A DNA stretch of 64,000 nt from Betaproteobacteria bacterium (lineage in GTDB: Bacteria; Pseudomonadota; Gammaproteobacteria; Burkholderiales; Usitatibacteraceae), in NCBI GenBank assembly GCA_016720855.1, contig JADKJU010000002.1:806001-870000 (forward strand). Reading direction: 5' to 3'. This document shows, one piece after another, positions 57,301-64,000 of this stretch. Under the pieces are notes generated by a model. The model was not told the DNA's origin, made no database searches, and saw only the letters and a list, made by a program, of their open reading frames with translations. Made by a program: the position numbers and the translations under genes. Positions within the stretch are counted from its first letter, which is position 1. Every line of letters begins with the position of its first letter.

Positions 57301-58373
57301 ACGCGCAGCTGGCCACCAAGATCACCCCGCTCGGGACCACCGCCCGCATGGCCACGGTGGACAACGTGGTGATCAACGGCACGGATAGCCGCATTGCCGT
57401 CCCGTGCTACGCCGGGACCCTGTACGCCATCCGGCCGGCGGACAGCACGGTGTCCATCTCGGCACTCGCCACCACGACGGGCGCGACGAGCGCGTGCTAC
57501 TGCCCCTCGAACGGAAAGCTCTATGTCGCCTGTTACGGGGCAATCACCGTGGTGGATCCCATCACGCGCGCGGTGTCGTCCACCATCACGCCGAGCGGGG
57601 CGGTGAGCTTCTGCGATATCGCGTATTGCCCCACGAACGATCGGCTGTATTGCGTCGACCAGGGCGCCAACCGCGTCACTGTGATCGACCCCAGCAACAA
57701 CTCGGTGATCACCAACATCGGCACCACTACCGGGGGGCAAGGCATAGCGTATTGCGCGTCCAATGACCGCCTGTACGTCAGCATGCGCGCGGCCGGTACT
57801 GTGAAGGTGATCGACCCCACGAACAACACGGTGGCCACCACCATCGCCTCCGGCCTCGCGGACGCCTACGGGATCATCTACGTGGCGCAGCGCGACCGCG
57901 TGTACGTGTGCAACTTGACCGGCACCGGCACCGTGATCGCCATCAAGCCGAGCGACAACACGGTGGAGGCCACGTGCACGGGGCTGACCTATCCGTCGCA
58001 CCTCGCCTACTGCCCCATCAACGATCGGCTGTACGTCACCAAGTGGGATTCCGCAGCTGGCGGGCTCCACAAAGTGAACCCGGCAACGATGGCTACGGAC
58101 GGCAGCATCATCGCCCTCACAGGTGGGTACTCGTCGTTGAGCGTGGCATTCAGCCCCCAAGGCAACACCATGTGGGTGTCGGACTACGGCGCAGGGAAGC
58201 TGACCCCGGTCCCGGTGGCCACTGGGACGCCTGGCACGGCAATCACCGTCGGGACCACGCCGTTCTGGGTCAAGGAATTCACGCTGAAGGACAACTCGTT
58301 CGACGTTTACCTGTTCGACCAGGCAGGCACGCAGGTTGCCTCGTCGTTCGAGTGGGCCGCCGAGGGATTCTAA
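54339..58373 (+). CDS. Giant tail-tip (J-like) protein with inserted domain and C-terminal beta-propeller
   Basis: This 1344-aa protein, GTG start, is the host-specificity type tip protein. Residues about 1-160 and 345-590 resemble J-like core (YIPITYGGPDRVAGLL and GTRWSDNPALALADFAVNTVYG, then RNLLSLTILEKRTTDEWVDVL). Between them about 180 residues (164-346) form an inserted carbohydrate-binding-like domain. Fibronectin III-like repeats lie at about 645-815. The end, about 1015-1325, is a string of YVTN/NHL-like blades (LYVACYGAITVVDP; YCPTNDRLYCVDQGANRVTVID; LYVSMRAAGTVKVIDPTNN). The propeller is probably an exposed receptor-binding part. Confidence 0.82.
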   Translation: MAKDRVIPSVIINLPRDPSGQAPPTTLNAAAQASTQAQLITAGRDSYIPITYGGPDRVAGLLYFCRVHNGNLVVVQILGHGPMESITGVDMDDGALPASVTVATYLGTDTQNEDPTLVAAIPGFAEKMRGTAYLVAVVPPGVSRGFPRFTALVKGVKVYDPRENVITYSNTFSNAAWTNSLSTLTQGALAPDGTPTAWTLTDSNAAGYGALSRNFAIANDTASYAMSIRVKKTAGGTAPTFGINVNLVGGTGVTRHLRLNTDTGVDAFGNWTVTTDLRDPTFWLCAAVVTNNASGNTNLAYALYPATSAYGGGASDTVAATGSAVCCWAQGNNGATILPYTPTTSAIVLPGTRWSDNPALALADFAVNTVYGCRKLADWTQVAYAAAYCDELVGATPEKRNLLSLTILEKRTTDEWVDVLRAYVPAFVEWDGDIMYMTHDGPRPSDHAFTAANIDTSPEPALINRGLQDRANVVEIGFMRTDVTPWVMDFATADNAPSVRYKSRVDLPGIRRATQAYRFAVERLNHYTLERLEAIFGAFEQALKVRVGDVATVTDDIGMSGQLIRVTARTDRGHGRWLVGGRFYSAAAFSDSIATGAAGNATNLPNPRIVPAPASITVTETVYAEKEVTADALGRGFIYQSRLDVTWPAVSHPYKVKYRVQFLDGAQVIHEGTTPDLSYSSPAVQQGITYTVKVWAFNNLGFECDTPVSTNHAALGKLLPPGNVPAITQAVEIGGDVLLSWSPAIDIDVVRYEWRYASPGAFVWSSATLIDRPDGLRAVFKGLPVGTWRLGVKAIDSVGNYSATETTVDLTITTDANSFAQEREFTSPTLTNMVAIPPLEGVNKSRWATRIAADQWNSVMPNPVNSGGNPVISYHASGDQKWLGETWDLANTIAGDWSLIPYVSVLSGSAIYSIETSPDGSTWTPHTGTAWNGSTRFIRPVIQALGTSTIVVYQPPKIAFIATIKKSSGGPVTSLASGGKTIVLPDHYAQLATKITPLGTTARMATVDNVVINGTDSRIAVPCYAGTLYAIRPADSTVSISALATTTGATSACYCPSNGKLYVACYGAITVVDPITRAVSSTITPSGAVSFCDIAYCPTNDRLYCVDQGANRVTVIDPSNNSVITNIGTTTGGQGIAYCASNDRLYVSMRAAGTVKVIDPTNNTVATTIASGLADAYGIIYVAQRDRVYVCNLTGTGTVIAIKPSDNTVEATCTGLTYPSHLAYCPINDRLYVTKWDSAAGGLHKVNPATMATDGSIIALTGGYSSLSVAFSPQGNTMWVSDYGAGKLTPVPVATGTPGTAITVGTTPFWVKEFTLKDNSFDVYLFDQAGTQVASSFEWAAEGF

Positions 58374-58382
58374 GGAGACACC

Positions 58383-59333
58383 ATGACCACCCCCGCCTAC
58401 ACTGACCTCGACTCCAACGCGCCCGACGGCGCGACCAGCCCGACCACGTACAGCGGGGCGGACCTCTCCAATGTGCGCTCGCTGCGCGACAAGGTCATCA
58501 CGGGCCGCTGCAAGGGTTTCGTGCAAACGCGCACGACCGGCACCGGGCCGGATGCCATCCGACCGCAGTACATCACCTGGTTGCACGCCACCTTGAACGT
58601 GGGATTCCGCATGAAAAGCACGTGGGGCGGCACGGGCAACTACCAGCAGACGAGCGTGGAGTGGGAATGGACCAACGATGCGGGGTCCTCGTGGACCTCG
58701 ATGGGGACGGCGCAAGCCAACACGTTCGACGCGAACGACAACATCACCGGCACCACCAATAGCGGCGGAGTCGTCACGCTCGTGATGGAGCTGTGGACCA
58801 AGTGCCTGCGCGTGGTGGCCGGGCTCGCCACCCACATCGCCGGCACCGGCACCGGCGTTCACGGTCTCGGGGACATGAGCGTGCAGAACGCCAACGCAGT
58901 GGCCGTCACCGGGGGGGCGGCCAACGGCATGACGCTGGGCCAGTCCACCGCAAAGGAAGTCGACGCCACCCGCGTGCGCGAGACGTTCCACGACTACGGG
59001 ACAATTGCCGCCGCCGGCACGGTGACGTTGGAACTGGACAAGTACGCCCACTTCGCCTTCACCCCGGACTCCACCACCAGCAGCACGTGCACCATCGCGT
59101 TGAGCGGCGCGCCGGCGTCCGGGAAGGCGCAGGTGTGGACGCTGGAAATCTTCAACGGGCGCCGCAGCGCGGACGGCAAGATCATCTACCCCGGCGCCTT
59201 CAAGTGGACCGGGGGCGCGTCGGTGCGCGTGCTCGATACCGTCCTCGAGCTGTCCGGGCGGAACATCTACGTGATGCAGACCCGCGATGGCGCCACCCGC
59301 ATGGAGATCACGCACATCGGGAAGGGCGGCTGA
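58383..59333 (+). CDS. Tail tip-associated protein (316 aa)
   Basis: Not recognised. It follows the tip protein by 9 bp (AAGGAGA site) and has the beta-rich, Thr/Gly-rich composition of phage tail fibres (VNVGFRMKSTWGGTGNYQQTSVEWEWTNDAGSSW). The last 110 residues (KYAHFAFTPDSTTSSTCTIALSGA) form a distinct compact domain. Its stop shares a base with the adhesin start. Confidence 0.6.
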   Translation: MTTPAYTDLDSNAPDGATSPTTYSGADLSNVRSLRDKVITGRCKGFVQTRTTGTGPDAIRPQYITWLHATLNVGFRMKSTWGGTGNYQQTSVEWEWTNDAGSSWTSMGTAQANTFDANDNITGTTNSGGVVTLVMELWTKCLRVVAGLATHIAGTGTGVHGLGDMSVQNANAVAVTGGAANGMTLGQSTAKEVDATRVRETFHDYGTIAAAGTVTLELDKYAHFAFTPDSTTSSTCTIALSGAPASGKAQVWTLEIFNGRRSADGKIIYPGAFKWTGGASVRVLDTVLELSGRNIYVMQTRDGATRMEITHIGKGG

Positions 59334-60331
59334 TGATCAAGCAACGCGCGGCCTTCCGCGCCCTCCTGCTCGCTGGCCTGATCGCGACCTTCGACGCGAC
59401 CGCCGTCGACCATCGCCTGTACATCGAGGACCGCCCACCGCAGGGCACGGTGATGCGCATCGATGGCCTCGATCAGGTAATCGGGTCGCTGGCCGGGGTC
59501 GGCGTGGGCATGATGCGCATGATGGCGAGGAGCCTGTCCATGGGGCCGCGCGTCGACCTCGTGGTCACCGGGCTCACCTACGGGCCGCTGGACATGTACA
59601 CGTCCTCGGGCAGTCCCATCGACCCGCTGGTGTGCGTTCTCACGATCAACTCCAACGGCATCCTCGTTGGGCAGGGCGTGCGCAACTGCACCCTGTGCAA
59701 CACCCACCTCGCCAACGAGGAAGCGCTGCGCACCGGCACAGGCTGGCCGGCAGGGAGTGCGCTCTACATCATCAACAAGGGCGTCATCACCGGGGCTGGC
59801 GGGCGCGGCGGGCACGGGCAGGATGACCAGTACTACCACCCGTGGAACGGCTTCTACTACATGGACGACGGCGAGGCGGGGTCGGACGCCATGTACCTGC
59901 AGTTCCCCATCTCCATCGACAACAGCGCCGGGTACATCGGCGGTGGTGGTGGTGGCGGGGCCGGCGGTGGTGGCGTGCAACTTGGACTCGGTGGCGCATC
60001 GGGAGGCGGCGGAGGCGGCGGCTCGGGGTATGGCACCGGAGGCGGGGCTGGCGCGTACGGGGGCGCCGGGAACGGGGCCAGCGCGGGCGCGTGGGGCGGA
60101 GGAGCGGCCGGGGCCGGTGGCGCCGATGGATTCTATGGCCAGTACGGCGGAGCAGGCGGCGCGGGCGGTGGTCCCGGCCTCGCCGGCGCGAACGGCTCGC
60201 CGTCCCCAACATCCGGTGGCGGGTCGGGTGGCTCGGGCGGGTGGCCGGGCTACGCCATCCGCACCAACGGCTATGTGGCCACGTTCACCGGCGGCTACAA
60301 CGGCACTCAAGTCGCGGGGACCATCGGATGA
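59333..60331 (+). CDS. Glycine-rich tail adhesin
   Basis: This 332-aa protein has an ordered N-terminal half (signal-like first 20 residues, then RMIDGL and LTYGPLDMYTSSGSP) and residues about 200-305 made largely of glycine with Ala/Ser (GGGGGGGAGGGG and similar). Such poly-glycine regions form sandwiches of helices at the tip of T-even gp38 adhesins, which bind outer-membrane receptors. The tract ends in an ordered cap (YAIRTNGYVATFTGGYN). Position after tip and fibre genes supports this. Confidence 0.7.
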   Translation: MIKQRAAFRALLLAGLIATFDATAVDHRLYIEDRPPQGTVMRIDGLDQVIGSLAGVGVGMMRMMARSLSMGPRVDLVVTGLTYGPLDMYTSSGSPIDPLVCVLTINSNGILVGQGVRNCTLCNTHLANEEALRTGTGWPAGSALYIINKGVITGAGGRGGHGQDDQYYHPWNGFYYMDDGEAGSDAMYLQFPISIDNSAGYIGGGGGGGAGGGGVQLGLGGASGGGGGGGSGYGTGGGAGAYGGAGNGASAGAWGGGAAGAGGADGFYGQYGGAGGAGGGPGLAGANGSPSPTSGGGSGGSGGWPGYAIRTNGYVATFTGGYNGTQVAGTIG

Positions 60332-60588
60332 GCGACTACGAACTGCGCCCCCGCGGCGTTTACTCCCGGATCACCAACAGCGTCATCACGCCCGCGGACG
60401 CGGAGTGGGCGCAATACGAGGCGCAGCTGCGCGCCGGCGTCCCACCTGACGCCCAACAACCGCTGCCGCCACCACCACCGGCGCCATTCGATTTCCGTGC
60501 GGCAGGGGCCGCCCGTGATGAGCGCGCCCGCGCGAAGAAAGCCCTGACCGACCCGCTGCTCGCAGCGATTCTATCCTTGGAGAAATGA
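60328..60588 (+). CDS. Fibre-associated small protein (86 aa)
   Basis: Not recognised. MSDYELRPRGVYSRITNSVITPADAEWAQY is followed by a Pro tract (PPPPPAPFDF) and a helical end. Short genes after tail fibres often encode fibre assembly helpers. ATGA overlap with the adhesin gene. Confidence 0.5.
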   Translation: MSDYELRPRGVYSRITNSVITPADAEWAQYEAQLRAGVPPDAQQPLPPPPPAPFDFRAAGAARDERARAKKALTDPLLAAILSLEK

Positions 60589-60589
60589 C

Positions 60590-60892
60590 ATGGCATCGAT
60601 CCGACTGCACGTTGACCCCGCCACCCCGCACGGGAAAATGCTCGTGGAGGTGGCCGACCACCTGTACGAAGCGGTGGACAAGATCGCCCGGCTGAAGGCC
60701 ATGATGGGGGCCGCCGTGCGCACCGAGTCCCCCCCGCTCGTGGACGCCGACTTCGCCCCCCTGCAGGCCGAGCTCGGCATGACAGGCGTCACCGACGCCA
60801 AGACGCTCTTCTACCTGCTCAACAGCGTGGCCACGGCGGTGGACGCGGCCCCCGTGATCCGGGAATTCATGCAGCAGATCGACCAGGGCTAG
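60590..60892 (+). CDS. Hypothetical late protein (100 aa)
   Basis: Not recognised. Helical, soluble protein with VEVADHLYEAVDKIARLKAMM and a C-terminal EFMQQIDQG. It is the last gene before the terminator and lysis cassette, and starts 1 bp after the preceding stop codon. Confidence 0.55.
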   Translation: MASIRLHVDPATPHGKMLVEVADHLYEAVDKIARLKAMMGAAVRTESPPLVDADFAPLQAELGMTGVTDAKTLFYLLNSVATAVDAAPVIREFMQQIDQG

Positions 60893-60893
60893 A

Positions 60894-60905
60894 GCTTCAG
60901 CATGG
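60894..60905 (+). promoter_or_regulatory. Recurrent late-region motif, third site (partial)
   Basis: GCTTCAGCATGG repeats the first 12 bases of the motif at 43946 and 48106, again directly after a stop codon and before a terminator. Confidence 0.45.
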
Positions 60906-60971
60906 CCATCCCTGTTTAACGGACGTAAAACGCGCCATGGACGCTTTCTCCGTGGTTGCGTTGCTCCTGTT

Positions 60972-60998
60972 CCCGGCCTCGAACGGGGCCGGGTTTTT
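60972..60998 (+). terminator. Intrinsic terminator between tail and lysis genes
   Basis: CCCGGCC (60972-60978) pairs with GGCCGGG (60987-60993) across an 8-base loop and is followed by TTTTT. The lysis genes begin 14 bp later, so they probably have read-through or their own promoter. Confidence 0.82.
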
Positions 60999-61011
60999 CT
61001 AGGGGGATGGG

Positions 61012-61365
61012 ATGTCCGACCTCGGTGGGCTCAATCCTCACCATGCGGTCGCCGGCTTCGGGGGCGGCCTGGCCTATCTCCCCTTCATGCCGCCCGGCGG
61101 GCGCCTGGCCGCACTCGGATCGATCGTGGCGGGCGTCACCACCGCCGCATTCCTCACCCCGGTTGTGGTCGAAGCACTCCAGCGCTTCGCGACCTGGCAG
61201 ATGAGCGCGAAGGCCGAACTGGGGCTCGCGTTCCTCCTGGGCCTCACCGCGATGATCACGATCCCGGCGACGCTGGCCGCCGCCACGTGGGTCCGCGAGA
61301 ACATCGCGCGGCTCATGGAGCGGGTGACCGGAGTGGCCCCAAAGCCTCCCGATGGGGGGGCTTGA
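61012..61365 (+). CDS. Holin-like membrane protein (117 aa)
   Basis: This 117-aa protein has two to three hydrophobic segments (about 17-28, 34-50 and 71-90) and a polar end. Position at the start of the lysis cassette, just before a second membrane protein and the endolysin, fits a holin or antiholin. GGGGGATGGG lies before the ATG. Confidence 0.65.
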   Translation: MSDLGGLNPHHAVAGFGGGLAYLPFMPPGGRLAALGSIVAGVTTAAFLTPVVVEALQRFATWQMSAKAELGLAFLLGLTAMITIPATLAAATWVRENIARLMERVTGVAPKPPDGGA

Positions 61366-61670
61366 TGGACTACATCGTCCACATGGCCGCCTCCGCGACC
61401 ATCGTCCTCGGGTGCATCCTCCACATGAACGCGATGACCCCGCGTTCGCCGAAGATCGAGATGGCGCTCTGGTGGATGCTCGGAGTCGGGGCGTGTGCCG
61501 AACTGCTGTGGATCGACTTCGAGCCGGGGTGGCCCGACACGATGTCGACCATTGCGATGGCCGGCCTCGTGGTCCTCTACACGCAGCCGCAATGGCGGCC
61601 ATGGCTTGCCGAGCGGCGTGGCGGCTCTCTGCTGGAGTCCGGCGGCCACATGGAGCGACGCCAGCAATGA
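61365..61670 (+). CDS. Holin-like membrane protein (101 aa)
   Basis: This protein has three membrane segments (HMAASATIVLGCILHMNA; ALWWMLGVGACAELLW; MSTIAMAGLVVLYT), the layout of class I holins, and a charged tail. It overlaps its neighbours (TGATG and ATGA). Either this or the preceding protein is the holin. Confidence 0.65.
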   Translation: MDYIVHMAASATIVLGCILHMNAMTPRSPKIEMALWWMLGVGACAELLWIDFEPGWPDTMSTIAMAGLVVLYTQPQWRPWLAERRGGSLLESGGHMERRQQ

Positions 61671-62287
61671 TCACCCTCGCGTCGCTCCTCGCGGTCATGC
61701 CGCGCGCGGGGTCGCGAGCCGCTGCCTTCCTCGCCCCCCTCTCGCGGGCGATGGCGCGCTACGAGATCGCGGACTCCGAGGCCCGCATTGCCGCATTCCT
61801 GGCACAGGGCGCCCACGAGAGCGCGGAGCTGACGCAGCTCGAGGAGAACCTGAATTACTCCGCGAGCGGCCTCGTGCGCACCTGGCCGCGTCGGTTCTCG
61901 CTGGAGCTGGCGCTCGCCTGCGAACGTCAGCCGGAGAGGATCGCGAACGTGGTCTACGCGAACCGGCTGGGCAACGGCGACGAGGCCTCGGGCGACGGCT
62001 GGCGGTTCCGGGGCCGTGGCATCTTCCAGCTCACCGGCCGCGAGAATTACGCGGACGCCTCCCTGGCGATCTGCGGTGACGCCTCGGTCCTCGTCGAGTC
62101 GCCGCAACTCGTGGCCGAGCCCGAGTACGCCTGTGAGACGGCTGGCTGGTATTGGCAGGCGCGCGGGCTCAACGAACTGGCCGACGCCGGCGAGTTCACC
62201 GCCATCACCAGGCGCATCAACGGCGGCACCCTCGGGATCGAGGAGCGCACCGCCTACTGGAAACGCGCCATCGGGGCGCTCGCATGA
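61667..62287 (+). CDS. GH19 endolysin (chitinase-like lysozyme)
   Basis: This 206-aa protein is a glycoside hydrolase family 19 lysozyme. Signatures are LAQGAHESAELTQLEENLNYSASGL with the catalytic glutamate, and WRFRGRGIFQLTGRENY. There is no signal peptide, so release depends on the holin. ATGA overlap with the upstream membrane protein. Confidence 0.92.
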   Translation: MITLASLLAVMPRAGSRAAAFLAPLSRAMARYEIADSEARIAAFLAQGAHESAELTQLEENLNYSASGLVRTWPRRFSLELALACERQPERIANVVYANRLGNGDEASGDGWRFRGRGIFQLTGRENYADASLAICGDASVLVESPQLVAEPEYACETAGWYWQARGLNELADAGEFTAITRRINGGTLGIEERTAYWKRAIGALA

Positions 62288-62415
62288 CTCCGGACCTCCC
62301 GACCCTCCTCCTCGAGCTGTGCATCGTCGTGGCGCTCGCCGCCGTGGTCGTGCACATCTTCTGGGGTGAGGACGAGGAGGATTTCACCCCGCCCTTCAGA
62401 AAGGACCCCCCATGA
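62284..62415 (+). CDS. Tiny membrane protein (43 aa)
   Basis: Short, with one membrane segment (LLLELCIVVALAAVVVHIFW) and an acidic end (GEDEEDFTPP). Overlap of start and stop with both neighbours (ATGA each side) suggests it is real. Function unknown. Confidence 0.5.
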   Translation: MTPDLPTLLLELCIVVALAAVVVHIFWGEDEEDFTPPFRKDPP

Positions 62416-62648
62416 AGATCGATCCCGCAGCGCTGGAAGAAGCCATCGTTCGCCGACTTCCGGCGCTGGATCGCAACGGCGACGGCAAGGTGAATCGCGA
62501 CGACATCGAGAGCGCGATCGCCTATGCCCGAGGCGAGGTCGAGTCCCGCGCGAAGGCGGACCCCGTGCGCGCGCTCCTCGTGGGCGTCGTGCTCGGCGCC
62601 GTCGTGGGCGCGACGTTGGCCGTGACGGTCATCAAGATCGCGTCGTGA
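62412..62648 (+). CDS. Small EF-hand membrane protein of the lysis cassette (78 aa)
   Basis: The protein combines a canonical EF-hand-like loop (DRNGDGKVNRDD, residues 20-31; ligands D20, N22, D24, N28, D31) with one membrane segment near the end (ALLVGVVLGAVVGATLAVTVI). This is unusual for a phage lysis gene. It could sense divalent cations, be a holin-like regulator, or merely resemble a dockerin-type loop. Joined to its neighbour by ATGA. Confidence 0.65.
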   Translation: MKIDPAALEEAIVRRLPALDRNGDGKVNRDDIESAIAYARGEVESRAKADPVRALLVGVVLGAVVGATLAVTVIKIAS

Positions 62649-62651
62649 CCC

Positions 62652-63143
62652 GTGCCCTGGGCGCTGCTCCTCGACCCCCGCGTCCTCGTGGCGGCGTTCC
62701 TCACGGCGCTGGTCGCCGGCCCGCTCGCCTTCTGGGCGGGCAAGTGGAAGGGCGGCTCGGAGTGCCGCGCGCGAATGGAGGCGCTCGCCACGGCTGCGGA
62801 CCAGGTGGTAGAGGCCGAGGCGGAGGGCCTACGGGACGATTTCGCGGCCCGGGAGGCATCCTTGCAGGCGCAGCTCGCGAGCGCGCGCCAGAGACGGCCA
62901 GCGGCCATCCAGGAGGCCATCCGTGAACTTTCCCCGGCCGCTCGCGACTGCCCTCGCTGGCCTGATTCTCTCGTCGTGCGCCTCAACCGCGCCGCCGCAG
63001 GTGAGCTCGTGCCCCTTCACGGCGACGGCGCTGCAAGGCTGCCCGGCGTCGGCGTTCCTGCTCCGGGACGGAACGGAGGAGGCGAAGGTGGAGGCGCTGA
63101 CCGACGCGGCGCTCAACTTCCAGGAGTGCCGCGCGCTCCATGA
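62652..63143 (+). CDS. i-spanin (Rz-like)
   Basis: From GTG, an N-terminal membrane segment (VLVAAFLTALVAGPLAFWAG) is followed by a helical, charged periplasmic part (RMEALATAADQVVEAEAEGLRDDF). Its second half overlaps the o-spanin gene in another frame, the typical Rz/Rz1 nesting. It links inner to outer membrane for the final lysis step. Confidence 0.8.
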   Translation: MPWALLLDPRVLVAAFLTALVAGPLAFWAGKWKGGSECRARMEALATAADQVVEAEAEGLRDDFAAREASLQAQLASARQRRPAAIQEAIRELSPAARDCPRWPDSLVVRLNRAAAGELVPLHGDGAARLPGVGVPAPGRNGGGEGGGADRRGAQLPGVPRAP

Positions 63144-63222
63144 AACGCTGCGGGCCGAAGCCCAGGCCTGCATGAAGTCCGCCGAGCGGCTCCGGAAGCG
63201 GCTCGACGCCATCTACCGGTAG
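62923..63222 (+). CDS. o-spanin lipoprotein (Rz1-like)
   Basis: This 99-aa lipoprotein begins in another frame inside the i-spanin gene. The lipobox is LILSSC (Cys19), the following part is Pro/Ser-rich, and the end is helical (HETLRAEAQACMKSAERLRKR). It is longer than classical Rz1. Together with the i-spanin it fuses outer and inner membranes at lysis. Confidence 0.8.
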   Translation: MNFPRPLATALAGLILSSCASTAPPQVSSCPFTATALQGCPASAFLLRDGTEEAKVEALTDAALNFQECRALHETLRAEAQACMKSAERLRKRLDAIYR

Positions 63223-63234
63223 AGGAGGTCCGCC

Positions 63235-63834
63235 ATGTTGAGACTCGCCGTCATCGTCCTCTCGCTCACGCTCGCCGCGTGCGCGGGCATCGACAAGAAC
63301 TACGCCGCGCTCCTCGCTAGCCAGGAGGCGATCGCCACTGCGCGCGCGGACGCCGAGAAGGCCCGCTTCGCCGCCATCGCGGAGATCGCCAAGGGATCGG
63401 CCGACCCCGCGGCGCGCACCGCCGCCGTGATGGCGCTCGCGCTTGGCGGGGGGGCGAACGCGGCGCCGATCGCGCTGCCACCGCCGCCGGAGAGCGACGG
63501 CTACAAGTGGGCGGCGCTAATCCTCGGGCCGGTGACCAACATCGCGAGCGGGTACTTCGGCTATCGGCTCGGCGTCACGCAGAGCGACAACGCGGCGATG
63601 GCGACGATCGCGAGCTACTCGACCTTCGGGCAGATGGGTGGGGCGATCGAGCGCGCCGGCGTTGCGGGCTATCCCTTCGTCCAGGCGCCGGGTCCCGTGA
63701 CGACGACCACGACGACGAACACCACCACGAACTCGAACAACACGACGCGGACGTGCACGGGTGGTCAGGCCGGCAATGGCGCAGGCACCACGACCGGGGG
63801 CGCCGGTGGCGCGGGTGGCCCGGCGAGCTGCTGA
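63235..63834 (+). CDS. Lipoprotein with Thr/Asn and Gly tail (199 aa)
   Basis: A lipoprotein signal with LAAC (Cys16) opens it; a helical Ala-rich domain follows (ARADAEKARFAAIAEIAKGS), then a membrane-active-looking stretch (GYKWAALILGPVTNIASGYFGYRLG) and a low-complexity tail of Thr/Asn then Gly. It lies right after the spanins. Lipoproteins at this place can block receptors or act in lysis; no family was recognised. Confidence 0.6.
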   Translation: MLRLAVIVLSLTLAACAGIDKNYAALLASQEAIATARADAEKARFAAIAEIAKGSADPAARTAAVMALALGGGANAAPIALPPPPESDGYKWAALILGPVTNIASGYFGYRLGVTQSDNAAMATIASYSTFGQMGGAIERAGVAGYPFVQAPGPVTTTTTTNTTTNSNNTTRTCTGGQAGNGAGTTTGGAGGAGGPASC

Positions 63835-64000
63835 GGGGGGCGTGGCCGCCGGTCGGCCGCTGCCTCCTCTCGGCGTGCTCGGCGAGGACTTCTCGCTCCT
63901 GGTGCGCCCTCCGCGACGACTTCGCGTGACGCGCCGGACAGGGCGGGCGCTGCCGAGACATCCGGGCGCGAGGGTTGCGCTGCTGAACTAGGAGCGCGGA
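63835..64000. other. Window end, no gene assigned
   Basis: Open frames here are short and have no family similarity. No second att site or tRNA-Thr copy is visible, so the right end of the prophage lies beyond the window. Confidence 0.5.

Noticed and set aside
56106..59315. A 1069-aa leftward open frame opposite the tail-tip gene
   Set aside because: Antisense shadow of the J-like protein: His/Arg/Val/Asp-rich, no motif, while the plus strand has a clear family match.
60936..61001. A 21-aa hydrophobic peptide frame before the lysis genes
   Set aside because: Its second half is the terminator hairpin; a peptide encoded through the stem is more likely chance.
1..64000. CRISPR array or cas genes
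   Set aside because: No regularly spaced short repeats and no Cas-like protein were seen on either strand.

Overview
The window is high-GC proteobacterial DNA in two parts: about 20 kb of host chromosome (1-20085), then a prophage whose left end sits in a tRNA gene and which runs past the right edge (20086-64000). Form IA RuBisCO with CbbQ/CbbO, a CbbR-controlled Calvin cycle operon and the types of argA, rsmE, yggX, rpiA and ilvA genes point to an autotrophic or facultatively autotrophic betaproteobacterium. This is inferred from gene families only; no species can be named.

Host region. A long leftward operon carries the CO2 fixation genes in the order cbbQ-cbbO-cbbL-cbbS-cbbY-cbbF-cbbP-cbbT-cbbG (cbbG is cut by the left edge), with cbbR divergent from cbbQ. 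Two operators of the same layout, 29/40 bases identical, lie about 50-90 bp upstream of cbbQ and of cbbL. Then come speD and speE (spermidine synthesis), a YgiB-like lipoprotein, a glutathionylspermidine-synthase-like ATP-grasp protein and a DUF350 membrane protein, so polyamine supply and a polyamine-conjugating enzyme are neighbours. rsmE, argA and yggX follow, then a near-perfect 45-bp inverted repeat, a bidirectional terminator, rpiA (leftward) and ilvA (rightward).

Prophage. The 3' half of a tRNA-Thr(CGT) gene is followed by a tyrosine integrase. A leftward early operon (28599 down to 20264) encodes a winged-helix protein, SSB, Gp157, ERF recombinase, a ParB-like protein and many small proteins joined by ATGA/GTGA overlaps. 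Control is lambda-like: a LexA-type repressor (30309-30995), a Cro-like protein (31075-31272) and five related 14-bp operators in two clusters, OL (28634-28678) and OR (31006-31064). Two small genes, one a membrane protein and one a secreted protein, sit behind the repressor gene where lambda has rexAB. The rightward early genes include CII-like, RusA and replication proteins.

The late region has a small terminase candidate, an HNH protein, large terminase, a Mu-type head module (gp29-like portal, MuF minor head protein, gpI-like protease/scaffold, capsid, gp36, gpG), a siphovirus tail module with a predicted -1 frameshift in the tail chaperone, a tape measure, a very large tip protein and a glycine-rich adhesin, and a lysis cassette (membrane proteins, GH19 endolysin, EF-hand membrane protein, overlapping spanins). 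The most notable items are a MuF protein with an intact-looking ADP-ribosyltransferase domain at its C-terminus, a tail-tip protein ending in a YVTN-like beta-propeller, a nine-unit repeat protein in the head region, the tripartite operators, and a frameshifted small gene on the opposite strand of the early region.
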